This document shows positions 10,130 through 19,344 of a DNA stretch of 64,000 nt, piece after piece. The DNA is from Psychroserpens luteolus (GTDB lineage Bacteria > Bacteroidota > Bacteroidia > Flavobacteriales > Flavobacteriaceae). A model generated the notes under the pieces. The model was not told the DNA's origin and did no database searches. It saw only the letters and a program-made list of their open reading frames with translations. The stretch is from positions 124,001 through 188,000 of the forward strand of contig NZ_JAHVXI010000006.1 in NCBI RefSeq assembly GCF_021032705.1, written 5' to 3'. Both the position numbers and the translations under genes were made by a program. Numbering within the stretch: the first letter of the stretch is position 1; each line of letters opens with the position of its first letter.

Positions 10130-10552
10130 TCAGAAAACTATGAGTGTCCAAAGCAAATAGATTAAAATTACAGATCTAGCTGTCCAGCTCAATGTTCTAA
10201 TCCAATTCGTTCTAATAACTTTAGTTATCAATTTCGATGACCCTTCATTCATTAGTTTTAAATGAATTGGAACCTGAAAAATCATAGTACTTAACCAAAT
10301 CATAGCAAGTAATACTATATTAAGTATATATAGATTTTCTGGATAACTATATATCAGAATAAGTCCAGTAATGAGTTCAATCGTCATAACTGGGACTGTA
10401 ATTACACCAGTAATTGCATTTTTTCTTTCATACTTAGGAAACACATCGCTATCAATTGCTCTGAAAAGAGGATAATGAACAATTTGTACAAACCAACATA
10501 GACCAGTCATGAAAATTGTTGTGAAGATATGAATTAGGAATATAGTTTTCAT
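10130..10552 (-). CDS. Conserved four-helix membrane protein
   Basis: 140 residues with four predicted transmembrane helices (about residues 3-25, 48-70, 77-97 and 118-139). Conserved-looking patches are CWFVQIVHYPLF in helix 1 and TNWIRTLSWTARS before helix 4. I recognise this as a widespread uncharacterised integral membrane family but cannot name it. Its ATG overlaps the stop of the PaiB-like gene by one base (TAATG), implying translational coupling with the upstream flavoprotein. Confidence 0.7.
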   Translation of the reverse strand: MKTIFLIHIFTTIFMTGLCWFVQIVHYPLFRAIDSDVFPKYERKNAITGVITVPVMTIELITGLILIYSYPENLYILNIVLLAMIWLSTMIFQVPIHLKLMNEGSSKLITKVIRTNWIRTLSWTARSVILIYLLWTLIVF

Positions 10553-11142
10553 TAAAAAACGGTATCTAAAAACTGTTTGATACTTTCTTGATTTGCTCGT
10601 ATCAATTCTTCGCGAGCAAATTTTGTATCACTTGGTTTTTTATCCTGTGAGAGTTTAAACTTTCCTTCCCATTCGGTTATGGTAATTTCAAACATTTTAA
10701 TATAATCAAGGTTGCGATCTAATCTAGGGTTATCAGGTTCTAGAATATATTTATGATCTGGAGCCTCTAAAAACTCAGTCATCGTAATCAACGACTGTTT
10801 TAAAGAAGCTTTACTCTCTATAGCTTCCACAGTTCCTTTGAGATGCACTTTTATGTAATTCCAAGTTGGTAATTGCGTAGTTCCATAGACACTTGGTGAG
10901 ATGTAACATTCTGGTCCAGAAAACAATAAGGTCACAGCATTACCCGCTTTTAATAAATTGGCTTGAGGATTATAAATATCAATATGTCCAATAAGTTTTC
11001 CGTTTTCAAATATTAACGGCAAGTGTGTAATTAATGGTTGATTATTTTCAACAGAAATCACAGCGGCTAGAGGATAGGTTTTTATAACCTCGATCATATG
11101 ATCTTTATTGTTATCCTGATGATGTTTTGGAGGGTAGTTCAA
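10552..11142 (-). CDS. PaiB family FMN-binding protein
   Basis: The 196-residue protein is collinear with PaiB/FMN-binding split-barrel proteins: an N-terminal MNYPPKHH, then the barrel with AAVISVENNQPLITHLPLIF, IGHIDIYNPQANLL, and the typical CYISPSVYGTTQLPTWNY patch near residues 95-115, ending in a helical tail (KLSQDKKPSD). PaiB in Bacillus was described as a negative regulator of sporulation and protease genes, but most members are simple flavin- or haem-binding proteins, so the regulatory name should not be taken literally. It lies between the DUF1569 gene (17-base gap) and the membrane gene it overlaps. Confidence 0.85.
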   Translation of the reverse strand: MNYPPKHHQDNNKDHMIEVIKTYPLAAVISVENNQPLITHLPLIFENGKLIGHIDIYNPQANLLKAGNAVTLLFSGPECYISPSVYGTTQLPTWNYIKVHLKGTVEAIESKASLKQSLITMTEFLEAPDHKYILEPDNPRLDRNLDYIKMFEITITEWEGKFKLSQDKKPSDTKFAREELIRANQESIKQFLDTVF

Positions 11143-11159
11143 TTGTTTACTCTTTTAGT

Positions 11160-11603
11160 TTATACACCAAACTGTTTTAAATGATGGTCTAAGTGTTTGT
11201 ATTGCATTTGTCCCCATTGGTCGGCTGTGAAATGCCCAAATGCAGGATGAGGATTCCATTCTGATTTATCACGCTGATTATGTAGTTCATTTATAAGCTC
11301 TACAAGTGTTGCTTTTTCAGCATTAAAGTCTTTATCTTCTTTAGTTTTTAAGAATTTTGCGGTTGGCAAACCTTTACGCCATGGTTTATCATTGTATAAA
11401 GATTTTTTAAAAAACAATTTAGCGAACCAACTGGGTTTCATTCCATAATCATTTTTTTCAAGGATAATATTTAAAGGGCCTTGACAATGCCAAGCCATTT
11501 GTCCAGCATTCATTTTTCCCCATTTTGCTTGCGATTGGCCATCTAGTTGTTCAATTCTGTTCAAGATTTCAGTGTGGGCTTCTGTTGTGAATATAGATTT
11601 CAT
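11160..11603 (-). CDS. DUF1569 (DinB-like) protein
   Basis: About 147 residues from the ATG at 11603 (MKSIFTTEAHTEILNRIEQL). An upstream ATG at 11633 would add ten atypical residues inside the divergent promoter region, so the internal start is preferred. Features include GKMNAGQMAWHCQGPL near residue 40 and the C-terminal HPAFGHFTADQWGQMQYKHL with several His residues, the pattern of DinB-fold DUF1569 proteins that may bind a metal. The biochemical role is unknown. It heads a minus-strand unit with the PaiB-like and membrane protein genes and diverges from radC. Confidence 0.8.
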   Translation of the reverse strand: MKSIFTTEAHTEILNRIEQLDGQSQAKWGKMNAGQMAWHCQGPLNIILEKNDYGMKPSWFAKLFFKKSLYNDKPWRKGLPTAKFLKTKEDKDFNAEKATLVELINELHNQRDKSEWNPHPAFGHFTADQWGQMQYKHLDHHLKQFGV

Positions 11604-11672
11604 AAGATGTAGTATTTTTTCTATATAATGCATTATATTTACATCTAGAAAGTTACAATATATCTTTATAAG

Positions 11673-12371
11673 ATGACTAAAAAAACGACTTCATTTTCAA
11701 TAAAAAATTGGTCTCAAGATGATCAGCCAAGAGAAAAACTTCGTGACAAAGGGAAGTCTGTATTGAGTGATGCCGAATTACTAGCCATTTTAATTGGCTC
11801 TGGAAATAAAGATGAGAGTGCTGTTAGCCTTAGTAAACGCATATTATCCAGTGCAAATTATAATTTAAATACACTCGGAAAACTGAATTTAAAGCAATTA
11901 ATGGCCTTTAAAGGTATTGGTGAGGCCAAAGCTATTTCAATCATTGCTGCGTTAGAGTTGGCTCGTCGTAGGAGAGGAACCGTAGCTATTGAAAAAAAGA
12001 AGATCAATTCTAGTGCTTCTGTCTTTGAACTTATGCAGCCTATTGTAGGTGAGTTGCCTCATGAAGAATTTTGGATTATCTATCTTAATAACTCTAATAA
12101 GATCATCCAAAAACAGCAACTAAGTAAAGGAGGAATTACTGGAACTTTAGTAGATGTACGCCTCGTTCTTAAGACGGCTTTAGAAGTTGGAGCAGTAGCT
12201 TTGTTACTGGTTCATAATCATCCGTCGGGAAGTTTAAAACCAAGCGAAGCTGATAAAAAATTAACCCAAAAATTAAAAAATGCAGCACAAAGTTTAGATA
12301 TAAAAGTTCTAGATCATCTCATTATCACAGAAAAAGCATATTTTAGTTTCGCAGATGAAACCCTTTTGTAA
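11673..12371 (+). CDS. radC: RadC family protein (JAMM/MPN domain)
   Basis: 232 residues: an N-terminal helix-hairpin-helix (RDKGKSVLSDAELLAILIGSG and LMAFKGIGEAKAISI), then the MPN/JAMM domain with HNHPSG at residues 181-186 and the downstream Asp of SEADKK, which form the predicted zinc site. Historically named for a DNA-repair phenotype that was later reassigned; the true function of chromosomal RadC is unsettled. The divergent promoter region is only 39 bases if the long neighbouring start is used. The stop is followed in the same frame by the next gene. Confidence 0.93.
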   Translation: MTKKTTSFSIKNWSQDDQPREKLRDKGKSVLSDAELLAILIGSGNKDESAVSLSKRILSSANYNLNTLGKLNLKQLMAFKGIGEAKAISIIAALELARRRRGTVAIEKKKINSSASVFELMQPIVGELPHEEFWIIYLNNSNKIIQKQQLSKGGITGTLVDVRLVLKTALEVGAVALLLVHNHPSGSLKPSEADKKLTQKLKNAAQSLDIKVLDHLIITEKAYFSFADETLL

Positions 12372-12386
12372 AAACTAGATAAATTT

Positions 12387-13688
12387 TTGCTACTCGTTTA
12401 TACACATAAAATAACACCTCGACTTCGATATGCGTTCAAACACTTATGCACGAGAGTTTTGGGGATTCCTGTGTCATTTACTACAACCATAGAAGAGTTT
12501 ATTGCTCATGATAGTTTAAAAATGTCCTATACGCGGCAACCATTGAGTCATGAGATTTTTATAAGAAACCATGAGTTGTTATTTGAACAAGGTTTATCAG
12601 ATATTGATATTAATGTTCAAGATTGGGACGACACCAAATGCTTTTTTGCTACAGGAGAAAAAAGTGCGCTACCATTTGATATTTTTGCAGCTTCCTTTTA
12701 TCTATTGAGCCGTTATGAAGAATATTTACCGCATGTAAAAGATGATTATGGACGATTCACAGCGACCGAAAGCCTAGCGTATAAACATGATTTTTTGCAA
12801 CAGCCTGTAGTGGATATTTGGGCTCACAAATTAAAAGCTTTGCTTGAGCAAAAATTTGATGGTTTTACATTTCCGAAGAAAACATACACTATTCAACCAG
12901 TTATAGATGTACCAATGGCCTATTACTTCAAACAAAAAGGCTTGATGCGAACAGTTGGAGGTGCACTAAACGATTTATATCGGTTCAAATTAAGACGGTT
13001 TTATCAGCGCTTTATGGTGCTGTTTGGTTTTAAACGCGACCCATACGATACCTTCAAATGGATTATAAATAAACAAAAACAGTACGATTTTAAGTTTATG
13101 GTGTTTTTCTTAATTGGTGATTATTCAACCTATGACAAAAATATCAGTATCAATAAAAAGAAATTTGTGTCACTCATTAAATCTATAGCAGATTATTGTA
13201 AAGTAGGATTGAAGGCCTCTTATTTTTCTTTAGATGATATTTCAATTTTGAAAAAGGAAAAGAAGAAAATGGAATTTGTCACAAATTATGAATTGGAAGC
13301 CGCAAGAAACTCGTTTTCTAAGATTAATTTACCAACATCATATCGTAACCTTATTGAATTAGAAATTAAGAATGATTTCACCATGGGTTACCTTAACCAT
13401 TTAGGGTTTAGAGCGGGAACATGTACACCATTTCTATTTTATGATCTCGATTATGAAATGCCAACACCATTGCTTATCAATTCATTTCACTGCTTAGATC
13501 ATGCACTATTAAAGCATCAATCACAATTAGATAAAGCTCAAGAATTGCAGCGATTGATAGATGTTGTAAAACAAGTGAACGGTACATTTACTCCTGTATT
13601 TCATAATTATTGTTTCGGAAGTGATATAAGATGGAAAGGCTTTAGAAAATTATTTACTCAAATATTAAAATCTAGACATGAAAATTAA
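12387..13688 (+). CDS. Polysaccharide deacetylase-like protein (DUF7033 family)
   Basis: 433 residues. An N-terminal domain of about 190 residues (MLLVYTHKITPRLRYAFKHL) precedes a degenerate NodB-like deacetylase barrel (TIQPVIDVPMAYYFK, FKFMVFFLIGDYSTYDKN, IADYCKVGLKAS, ending FTPVFHNYCFGSD). The usual metal-binding DD...H..H set is not plainly present (VIDVP instead of a T.DDG motif), so activity is doubtful. The start is TTG at 12387; no ATG fits the conserved-looking N-terminus, and the frame is bounded by the radC stop five codons upstream. It probably acts in cell-surface polysaccharide modification and is co-transcribed with radC and yjjG. Confidence 0.75.
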   Translation: MLLVYTHKITPRLRYAFKHLCTRVLGIPVSFTTTIEEFIAHDSLKMSYTRQPLSHEIFIRNHELLFEQGLSDIDINVQDWDDTKCFFATGEKSALPFDIFAASFYLLSRYEEYLPHVKDDYGRFTATESLAYKHDFLQQPVVDIWAHKLKALLEQKFDGFTFPKKTYTIQPVIDVPMAYYFKQKGLMRTVGGALNDLYRFKLRRFYQRFMVLFGFKRDPYDTFKWIINKQKQYDFKFMVFFLIGDYSTYDKNISINKKKFVSLIKSIADYCKVGLKASYFSLDDISILKKEKKKMEFVTNYELEAARNSFSKINLPTSYRNLIELEIKNDFTMGYLNHLGFRAGTCTPFLFYDLDYEMPTPLLINSFHCLDHALLKHQSQLDKAQELQRLIDVVKQVNGTFTPVFHNYCFGSDIRWKGFRKLFTQILKSRHEN

Positions 13689-14367
13689 GGGAATAAGACA
13701 TATATTTTTTGATTTAGATCATACACTTTGGGACTTTGATAAGAATTCTGCACTGACATTCGAGAAAATTTTTGAGATACATAAGCTTGACCTAGATACC
13801 AAAGATTTCTTAGATCGATATGAACCTATAAATCTTAATTATTGGAAACTATATAGAGAAGAAAAAATAGATAAACCAAGTTTGAGATATAGACGCTTAA
13901 AAGATGCATTTGATGCTGTTCGTTACGATGTTTCAGATCAGATCATTAATCAACTATCTGAGGACTACATTACCTATCTCACCACATTTAATCATCTCTT
14001 TGATGGTACTGTAGATATTTTAGAGCACTTACAAGACGATTATCATTTGCATATCATCACGAACGGATTTGAGGAAGCACAGCAGCGAAAAATGGATAAT
14101 GCTAATATATCTCAGTATTTTAAGACCATAACCAATTCGGAAAGAGCAGGTGTTAAAAAGCCAAATCCCATCATTTTTAATCATGCGCTAGATCTCGCCG
14201 AAGCCAAACCTAACGAAAGCTTAATGATTGGTGATAACTATGAAGCAGATATTTTAGGAGCCTTAGATGTTGGTTTGGATGTAATTTTATTTAATTATCA
14301 TGACTATAATGCTGAAGATCATATTAAACAGGTAAAACGACTTGAGGATCTAAAAAAGTATTTATGA
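13678..14367 (+). CDS. yjjG: YjjG family HAD nucleotidase
   Basis: 229-residue HAD hydrolase. Motif I is FFDLDHTLWDFD with nucleophile D12 and acid/base D14; motif II is HIITNGFEEAQ; the motif III lysine is in GVKKPNP; motif IV is MIGDNYEADILGA. The WDFD extension and length match the YjjG/YfnB noncanonical pyrimidine nucleotidases, which dephosphorylate dUMP/dTMP and damaged pyrimidine nucleotides. The start overlaps the preceding gene by 11 bases, consistent with an operon. Confidence 0.88.
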   Translation: MKIKGIRHIFFDLDHTLWDFDKNSALTFEKIFEIHKLDLDTKDFLDRYEPINLNYWKLYREEKIDKPSLRYRRLKDAFDAVRYDVSDQIINQLSEDYITYLTTFNHLFDGTVDILEHLQDDYHLHIITNGFEEAQQRKMDNANISQYFKTITNSERAGVKKPNPIIFNHALDLAEAKPNESLMIGDNYEADILGALDVGLDVILFNYHDYNAEDHIKQVKRLEDLKKYL

Positions 14368-14415
14368 TATACTTATTTGATGATATTGTCGTTTTAGTAC
14401 TAAGCCTAAGCCTCT

Positions 14416-14976
14416 ATGAAACGATCAAGATTAGTCGTATTATTTATCATAACCGTTGGTGTTCTCTTTAGTTCATCATGTGTGAATGATGTCGATTTTG
14501 ATCAGGCTGAAAATATTTTGCCTACACCAGTTTTCGAAGCAAGTTTAATTTTTTCAAATTTAGAAGCTACTAATTTTATTGATGAAAATACACAGCAGGA
14601 GGTACTCGTTTTAACAGATACAACACGACTGGAATATATTAATTCCGATTTTTTTGTTGATCAATTAGTAAAAACAAACTTAACCTTTCAATTCACAAAT
14701 AGTTTAGACAGAAACTTTAATGTCGACTTTATTTTTGTTAACGACAATGATGAACAACGCTATTTGGCTCAAGTAGAAGTGCTACCAGGTCTTCCCGATA
14801 CTCCTATTTTTGTTGAGTCAAACTTTTTAATTGAAGAACCAGAGTTAAGTACATTCGAAGAGGCGACAAAATTAATTTATCGCATTACATTACCACCAAA
14901 CACAAACCCAATAGACATATCTGTTTTAGGACAACTAAAATTAGAATCTAAAGCCACCTTTTATTTCGAATTATAA
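14416..14976 (+). CDS. Hypothetical lipoprotein preceding a DUF5723 barrel
   Basis: 186 residues with a lipoprotein signal peptide (MKRSRLVVLFIITVGVLFSSSC, Cys 22) followed by VNDVDFDQ. The mature domain is about 160 residues, rich in beta strands and acidic residues, without a recognised motif. It lies 4 bases upstream of the DUF5723 barrel gene and is clearly co-transcribed with it and the following secreted-protein gene, suggesting a three-part envelope complex. Confidence 0.72.
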   Translation: MKRSRLVVLFIITVGVLFSSSCVNDVDFDQAENILPTPVFEASLIFSNLEATNFIDENTQQEVLVLTDTTRLEYINSDFFVDQLVKTNLTFQFTNSLDRNFNVDFIFVNDNDEQRYLAQVEVLPGLPDTPIFVESNFLIEEPELSTFEEATKLIYRITLPPNTNPIDISVLGQLKLESKATFYFEL

Positions 14977-14980
14977 ATGA

Positions 14981-16393
14981 ATGCGTCTAAAAATCACATA
15001 CATAGCAGTATTGATCTCTGTTTTTGGTATGAGCCAAAATAAAGAGCTCTTATATGATTTTAATGACCTGCCGCAAACATTACATCAAAATCCAGGTGCT
15101 CTAGTAGCGTTTGACAAACATTTTGGAATTCCGCTATTATCACAGTTTCATCTTAACGTTGGTAGTTCGGGTGTTTCAGCCTATGATATTTTTAAAAATG
15201 ATGGCATCGATATCAACACAAAAATTAGAAATGCTATTTTTTCATTATCAAATCGCGATTATTTTACGTTTAATCAACAGTTAGAGATTATTAATGGAGG
15301 CTGGCGTAAAGATGAGACCACTTATTTTTCATATGGAATGTATGAAGAAGCTGATGTTATATTCTATTTTCCTAAAGAATTAGCTGTCTTACTTTGGGAT
15401 GGTAATGCAGATTATATCGGACAATCATTTTCACTAAATGATGTAAACTTTAAAGGAGAGGTTATATCTGTGCTTCACTTCGGAATCAATAAACAACTCA
15501 ATAAGAAACTTACTATTGGTGCTAGAGCTAAATTGTATTCTAGTATTGCTAATGTAAACAGTAGAAATAATTCGGGAACCTTTACAACTCGAGAAAGTAC
15601 AACAGGTGATAATATTTACGAACACGTATTTCAATCACTAGATGGGAAGGTGCAAACTTCTGGTCTCGCCTCGCTTTTAGGAGATGATAATTCAGATTTT
15701 AGTGAAGATATTAAAACACTTAGAAAACGTGTGCTTTTTGGTGGTAATTTGGGTTTGGGTTTTGATGTGGGATTTACTTATCAGCCTAAAGAACAGCATG
15801 TCATTACTGGTAGTTTATTAGATGTTGGTGCGGTTTTTCATAGTAAAGATGTAGAAACCTATCATCTTAATGGTAGTTATACAACTGAAGGCTTAGAGCT
15901 TGTATTCCCACCTTTGTTGGATGAGGATGGTACAACGCCTTATTGGCAAAACTTAGAAGACGAATTTGAAGAAAGTATTCAAATTGACACACTCAAAAAT
16001 AAGTATGTAAGCTGGCGTTCTACAAAATTTAATGCGTCGTATCGTTATAATTTTGGAAAAAAGAATGATGAAGACTGTGATTGCTATGCTGGTCGTAAAC
16101 CCTATCAAAATGGTATTGGTCTACAATTGTTTTCAATATTTAGACCAAGACAACCTCAGTTTGCTGTTACAGCATTTTATTACAGGCGATTATTCGATTT
16201 TTTACGATTAAAATTCACCTACACTGTTGATGATTTTTCTTATCATAATATAGGTTTAGGTGCCTCCATGCATATTGGAAGCTTTAATATGTATCTTATG
16301 GGAAATAATTTATCCGAATTGCAAAATATTTCTAGAGCACAAAGTGTATCTTTACAATTCGGAATTAACCTAATTTTTGATTCAAATGAATAG
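14981..16393 (+). CDS. DUF5723 family outer-membrane barrel protein
   Basis: 470 residues, with signal peptide MRLKITYIAVLISVFGMSQ. The N-terminus LLYDFNDLPQTLHQNPGA and following beta-rich body with many aromatic-ended strands match the Bacteroidota DUF5723 family, predicted FadL/PorV-like outer-membrane barrels. A Cys-rich loop (DEDCDCYAG) lies near residue 365. The stop overlaps the next ATG by 8 bases. Role unknown; barrel topology is inferred from strand pattern and family. Confidence 0.78.
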   Translation: MRLKITYIAVLISVFGMSQNKELLYDFNDLPQTLHQNPGALVAFDKHFGIPLLSQFHLNVGSSGVSAYDIFKNDGIDINTKIRNAIFSLSNRDYFTFNQQLEIINGGWRKDETTYFSYGMYEEADVIFYFPKELAVLLWDGNADYIGQSFSLNDVNFKGEVISVLHFGINKQLNKKLTIGARAKLYSSIANVNSRNNSGTFTTRESTTGDNIYEHVFQSLDGKVQTSGLASLLGDDNSDFSEDIKTLRKRVLFGGNLGLGFDVGFTYQPKEQHVITGSLLDVGAVFHSKDVETYHLNGSYTTEGLELVFPPLLDEDGTTPYWQNLEDEFEESIQIDTLKNKYVSWRSTKFNASYRYNFGKKNDEDCDCYAGRKPYQNGIGLQLFSIFRPRQPQFAVTAFYYRRLFDFLRLKFTYTVDDFSYHNIGLGASMHIGSFNMYLMGNNLSELQNISRAQSVSLQFGINLIFDSNE

Positions 16394-17225
16394 ATTACTT
16401 TTTCTAATTGCTTTTAGCTTTTTATTTCAATTTAATAGTAACGCTCAAGAAGCGATAAATAATTATAAATATATCATTATTGACAATCAGTATGATTTTC
16501 AGAAATCTGAAGATCAATACCAACTAAATTCATTAACTAAATTCTTATTTAATAAATATGGATATGAAGCGTATTTGCAAAATGATGAATTTCCCAGTGA
16601 CCTTGGTGCTAATAATTGTTTAGGACTTAAAGCTGTTTTAAAAGATGTAAAAGGTGGGTTTCTAGTCACCAAAGTTCAAATTGATTTAGTTGATTGTAAA
16701 AATAATGTAATTGCATCTTCGGTTATTGGACGAACAAAAATCAAAGAATACAAAAAGGCATATAATAGAGCATTAAGAGATGCATTTGCGACATATCAAA
16801 ACTTCGATTATAAGTACAATGGTAATGCAGGAAAAGAAACTAGTATGACAAATCAACCTGTTGTTGAAGTTAAGGAAACCGAGAAAGTACCTGAAGAAGC
16901 GGTTGATGTTCGTAAAAAAGAAGAAGTGAAAGAGGTTGTGAAAGATACTGTTGAACCTGAAGTAGAAACGGTAGAAGAGCAAGCAATAGTAACACCTAGT
17001 GCTGCTAATAAAAAGGAAATACTATATGCTCAACCAATTGATAACGGATTTCAAATCGTAGATACCGAACCAAAAAAGGTGATGATATTATTATATTCTG
17101 GATCGCCTGATATGTATATCGTTCAAGGAAAAGATGCGGTAGTATACAGAAGTAACGGAGCTTGGATCTATGCCGAAAATAGCGGAGAAGGTCTACAGGT
17201 CAAGAAAATAAACCTTAAGTTCTAA
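16386..17225 (+). CDS. Secreted hypothetical protein with acidic linker
   Basis: Start taken as ATG 16386 (MNRLLFLIAFSFLFQFNSNAQ, a clean signal peptide); an ATG three codons earlier adds only MIQ. 279 residues: an N-terminal alpha/beta-like domain to about residue 145 (KYIIIDNQYDFQKSEDQYQL, IGRTKIKEYKKAYNRALRDA), a charged Glu/Lys/Val linker at about 155-205, and a small C-terminal domain (PKKVMILLYSGSPDMYIVQG). No family is recognised. It overlaps the DUF5723 gene, so it is probably a partner, and ends convergently with rarA, sharing 4 bases. Confidence 0.7.
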   Translation: MNRLLFLIAFSFLFQFNSNAQEAINNYKYIIIDNQYDFQKSEDQYQLNSLTKFLFNKYGYEAYLQNDEFPSDLGANNCLGLKAVLKDVKGGFLVTKVQIDLVDCKNNVIASSVIGRTKIKEYKKAYNRALRDAFATYQNFDYKYNGNAGKETSMTNQPVVEVKETEKVPEEAVDVRKKEEVKEVVKDTVEPEVETVEEQAIVTPSAANKKEILYAQPIDNGFQIVDTEPKKVMILLYSGSPDMYIVQGKDAVVYRSNGAWIYAENSGEGLQVKKINLKF

Positions 17226-18502
17226 TAGCCGTACTTATCTTTCCATCTCAATTTTAAAAATTCGCGTTGCGCATTTTCTCGTGCATTATTTCCTGGGTTG
17301 TAAAGTGTGGTATTCTTTATGTCTTCAGGCAAAAATTCATGTGCTGCAAAGTTGTTCTCATACTTATGAGCATATTGGTAATTGTCTCCATAGCCTAATT
17401 CTTTCATTAATTTTGTAGGCGCATTTCTTATAGATAGCGGTACAGATAAGTCTCCCGTTTCTTTAACCAATTGTTGTGCTTTGCCAATGGCTTCGTATGA
17501 CGCATTGCTTTTTGGAGAAGTGGCAAGATAAGTAGTACACTGACTTAGTATAATTCGAGATTCTGGATAGCCAATAACAGATACAGCCTGAAATGCATTA
17601 TTAGCAATAACTAAAGCTGTAGGATTAGCATTCCCTATGTCTTCACTGGCTAGAATTAATAAACGACGCGCTATGAATTTTACATCTTCACCACCTTCTA
17701 TCATTCGCGCCAACCAATATACAGCAGCATTAGGGTCGCTACCTCGTATAGATTTTATAAATGCCGAAATAATATCGTAATGCTGATCTCCGGTTTTATC
17801 ATAACGAACCGTATTGCTCTGTACACGTTTAGAAACAATGTCATTGGTAATAACAATAGTCTCATTTTCATCAAATGAGGTGACAATAAGTTCAAAGATG
17901 TTTAAAAGTTTTCTCGCATCACCTCCAGATAGTCTAATTAAAGCTTCGGTTTCTTTGAGCTTTATTTTACGATTAGATAATAATTGATCCTCTTTAATTG
18001 CACGATGTAACAAGGCTTCAAGGTCACTTTTTTCAAAGGAGTTTAAAATATAAACTTGGCAACGCGATAGGAGAGCAGGAATCACTTCAAAACTGGGGTT
18101 TTCAGTCGTAGCACCAATAAGCGTTACCCATCCTTTTTCAACAGCTTGTAATAACGAATCTTGCTGAGATTTACTAAATCGATGAATTTCATCAATAAAT
18201 AAAATAGGATTTTTAGTTGTAAATAAACCTCCACTTTGTTTTGCTTTATCTATAACCTCTCTGATATCTTTAACACCAGAATTTATGGCACTTAGTGTAT
18301 AGAAAGGACGTTTAGATTCATTAGCAATAATATTTGCTAATGTCGTTTTTCCAGTGCCTGGTGGTCCCCAAAAAATCATTGAGGCAATTACACCTTGATT
18401 TAATTGTTGGGTCAAAACGCCAGTTTTGCCAACCAAATGCGACTGACTTAAATAATCGTCGAGCTTTTGTGGCCGTAATCGTTCTGCAAGAGGTTCATTC
18501 AT
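17222..18502 (-). CDS. rarA: Replication-associated recombination protein A (AAA ATPase)
   Basis: 426 residues, the usual length for RarA/MgsA. Walker A GPPGTGKT is at residues 46-53 and Walker B ILFIDE at 100-105, followed by the sensor [10 protein letters not shown] and the C-terminal tetramerisation region ([30 protein letters not shown]). RarA acts at stalled replication forks, related to clamp-loader ATPases. It is a single gene, convergent with the upstream secreted-protein gene by a 4-base overlap and divergent from the rhomboid gene. TAATTTTA lies just before the start as a weak -7 box. Confidence 0.95.
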   Translation of the reverse strand: MNEPLAERLRPQKLDDYLSQSHLVGKTGVLTQQLNQGVIASMIFWGPPGTGKTTLANIIANESKRPFYTLSAINSGVKDIREVIDKAKQSGGLFTTKNPILFIDEIHRFSKSQQDSLLQAVEKGWVTLIGATTENPSFEVIPALLSRCQVYILNSFEKSDLEALLHRAIKEDQLLSNRKIKLKETEALIRLSGGDARKLLNIFELIVTSFDENETIVITNDIVSKRVQSNTVRYDKTGDQHYDIISAFIKSIRGSDPNAAVYWLARMIEGGEDVKFIARRLLILASEDIGNANPTALVIANNAFQAVSVIGYPESRIILSQCTTYLATSPKSNASYEAIGKAQQLVKETGDLSVPLSIRNAPTKLMKELGYGDNYQYAHKYENNFAAHEFLPEDIKNTTLYNPGNNARENAQREFLKLRWKDKYGY

Positions 18503-18594
18503 ACTGTAAAATTACAAAAAACGAATGTGACAATATTTCATAGTTTTAATAAATGGATAGCAATTTGCTATTAAAGTTTTAAATTAGACCATAG

Positions 18595-19344
18595 ATGAGC
18601 AATAATCAACAACATTTCAAGTATTCAACAGGAGTAATTGCCTATCCTATATTTTTTGTGCTTTCTATTTGGATTGTGTTTTGGTTACAAGTACGCTTTT
18701 TTCCATCTATAAAACGTTTAGGTGTATATCCATTAGAGCTGGAAGGCCTCACAGGAATTTTTACGAGTCCGTTCATTCATTCAGATATAGAGCATTTATA
18801 TCACAATAGTATTCCGTTGTTTATTCTATCTGTTGCCTTATTTTATTTCTATCGGAAAATTTCGTGGAAAGTGCTGTTTTTTGGAATCTTGCTTTCTGGA
18901 CTTTTTACTTGGATTATAGGTAGACCTGCAAATCATATTGGAGCGAGTGGCTTGGTTTATGTTTTAGTGAGTTTTATTTTCTTTAAAGGTATATTTGCCA
19001 AGCATTTTAGATTAGTAGCTCTATCCTTAATTATTGTTTTTCTCTACGGAAGTATGATCTGGTATGCATTTCCAGTTAAAGATGGTATGTCATGGGAAGG
19101 ACATCTGGGAGGTCTCATTACTGGTTTTATTTTTGCTATTATTTTTAGAAAAGCCATAGCAAAGCCTGAACGTTATGTTTGGCAACAACCAGATTATAAT
19201 GAAGACGATGATCCGTTTTTAAAACACTTTGATGAACATGGGAACTTTATTGAAAACTTAGAGCCTGAGATCGAAGAAGAGCCACCTTCCGAAACAGATA
19301 AGGGTCCAACTATTAACTATACGTATAAAGAGAATAAAGATTAG
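18595..19344 (+). CDS. Rhomboid family intramembrane serine protease
   Basis: 249 residues with about six transmembrane helices and a charged C-terminal tail. The catalytic Ser is S118 in HIGASGLVY and the catalytic His is H170 in EGHLGGLITG, the rhomboid dyad. The early HSDIEHLYHN segment matches the family's first-loop His/Asn region. It should cleave transmembrane substrates in the inner membrane; substrates are unknown. The tail after residue 190 is very acidic. A perfect inverted repeat (ATAGCAA/TTGCTAT) lies in the upstream gap near 18557-18571. It ends convergently with rlmB, overlapping by 4 bases. Confidence 0.9.
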   Translation: MSNNQQHFKYSTGVIAYPIFFVLSIWIVFWLQVRFFPSIKRLGVYPLELEGLTGIFTSPFIHSDIEHLYHNSIPLFILSVALFYFYRKISWKVLFFGILLSGLFTWIIGRPANHIGASGLVYVLVSFIFFKGIFAKHFRLVALSLIIVFLYGSMIWYAFPVKDGMSWEGHLGGLITGFIFAIIFRKAIAKPERYVWQQPDYNEDDDPFLKHFDEHGNFIENLEPEIEEEPPSETDKGPTINYTYKENKD

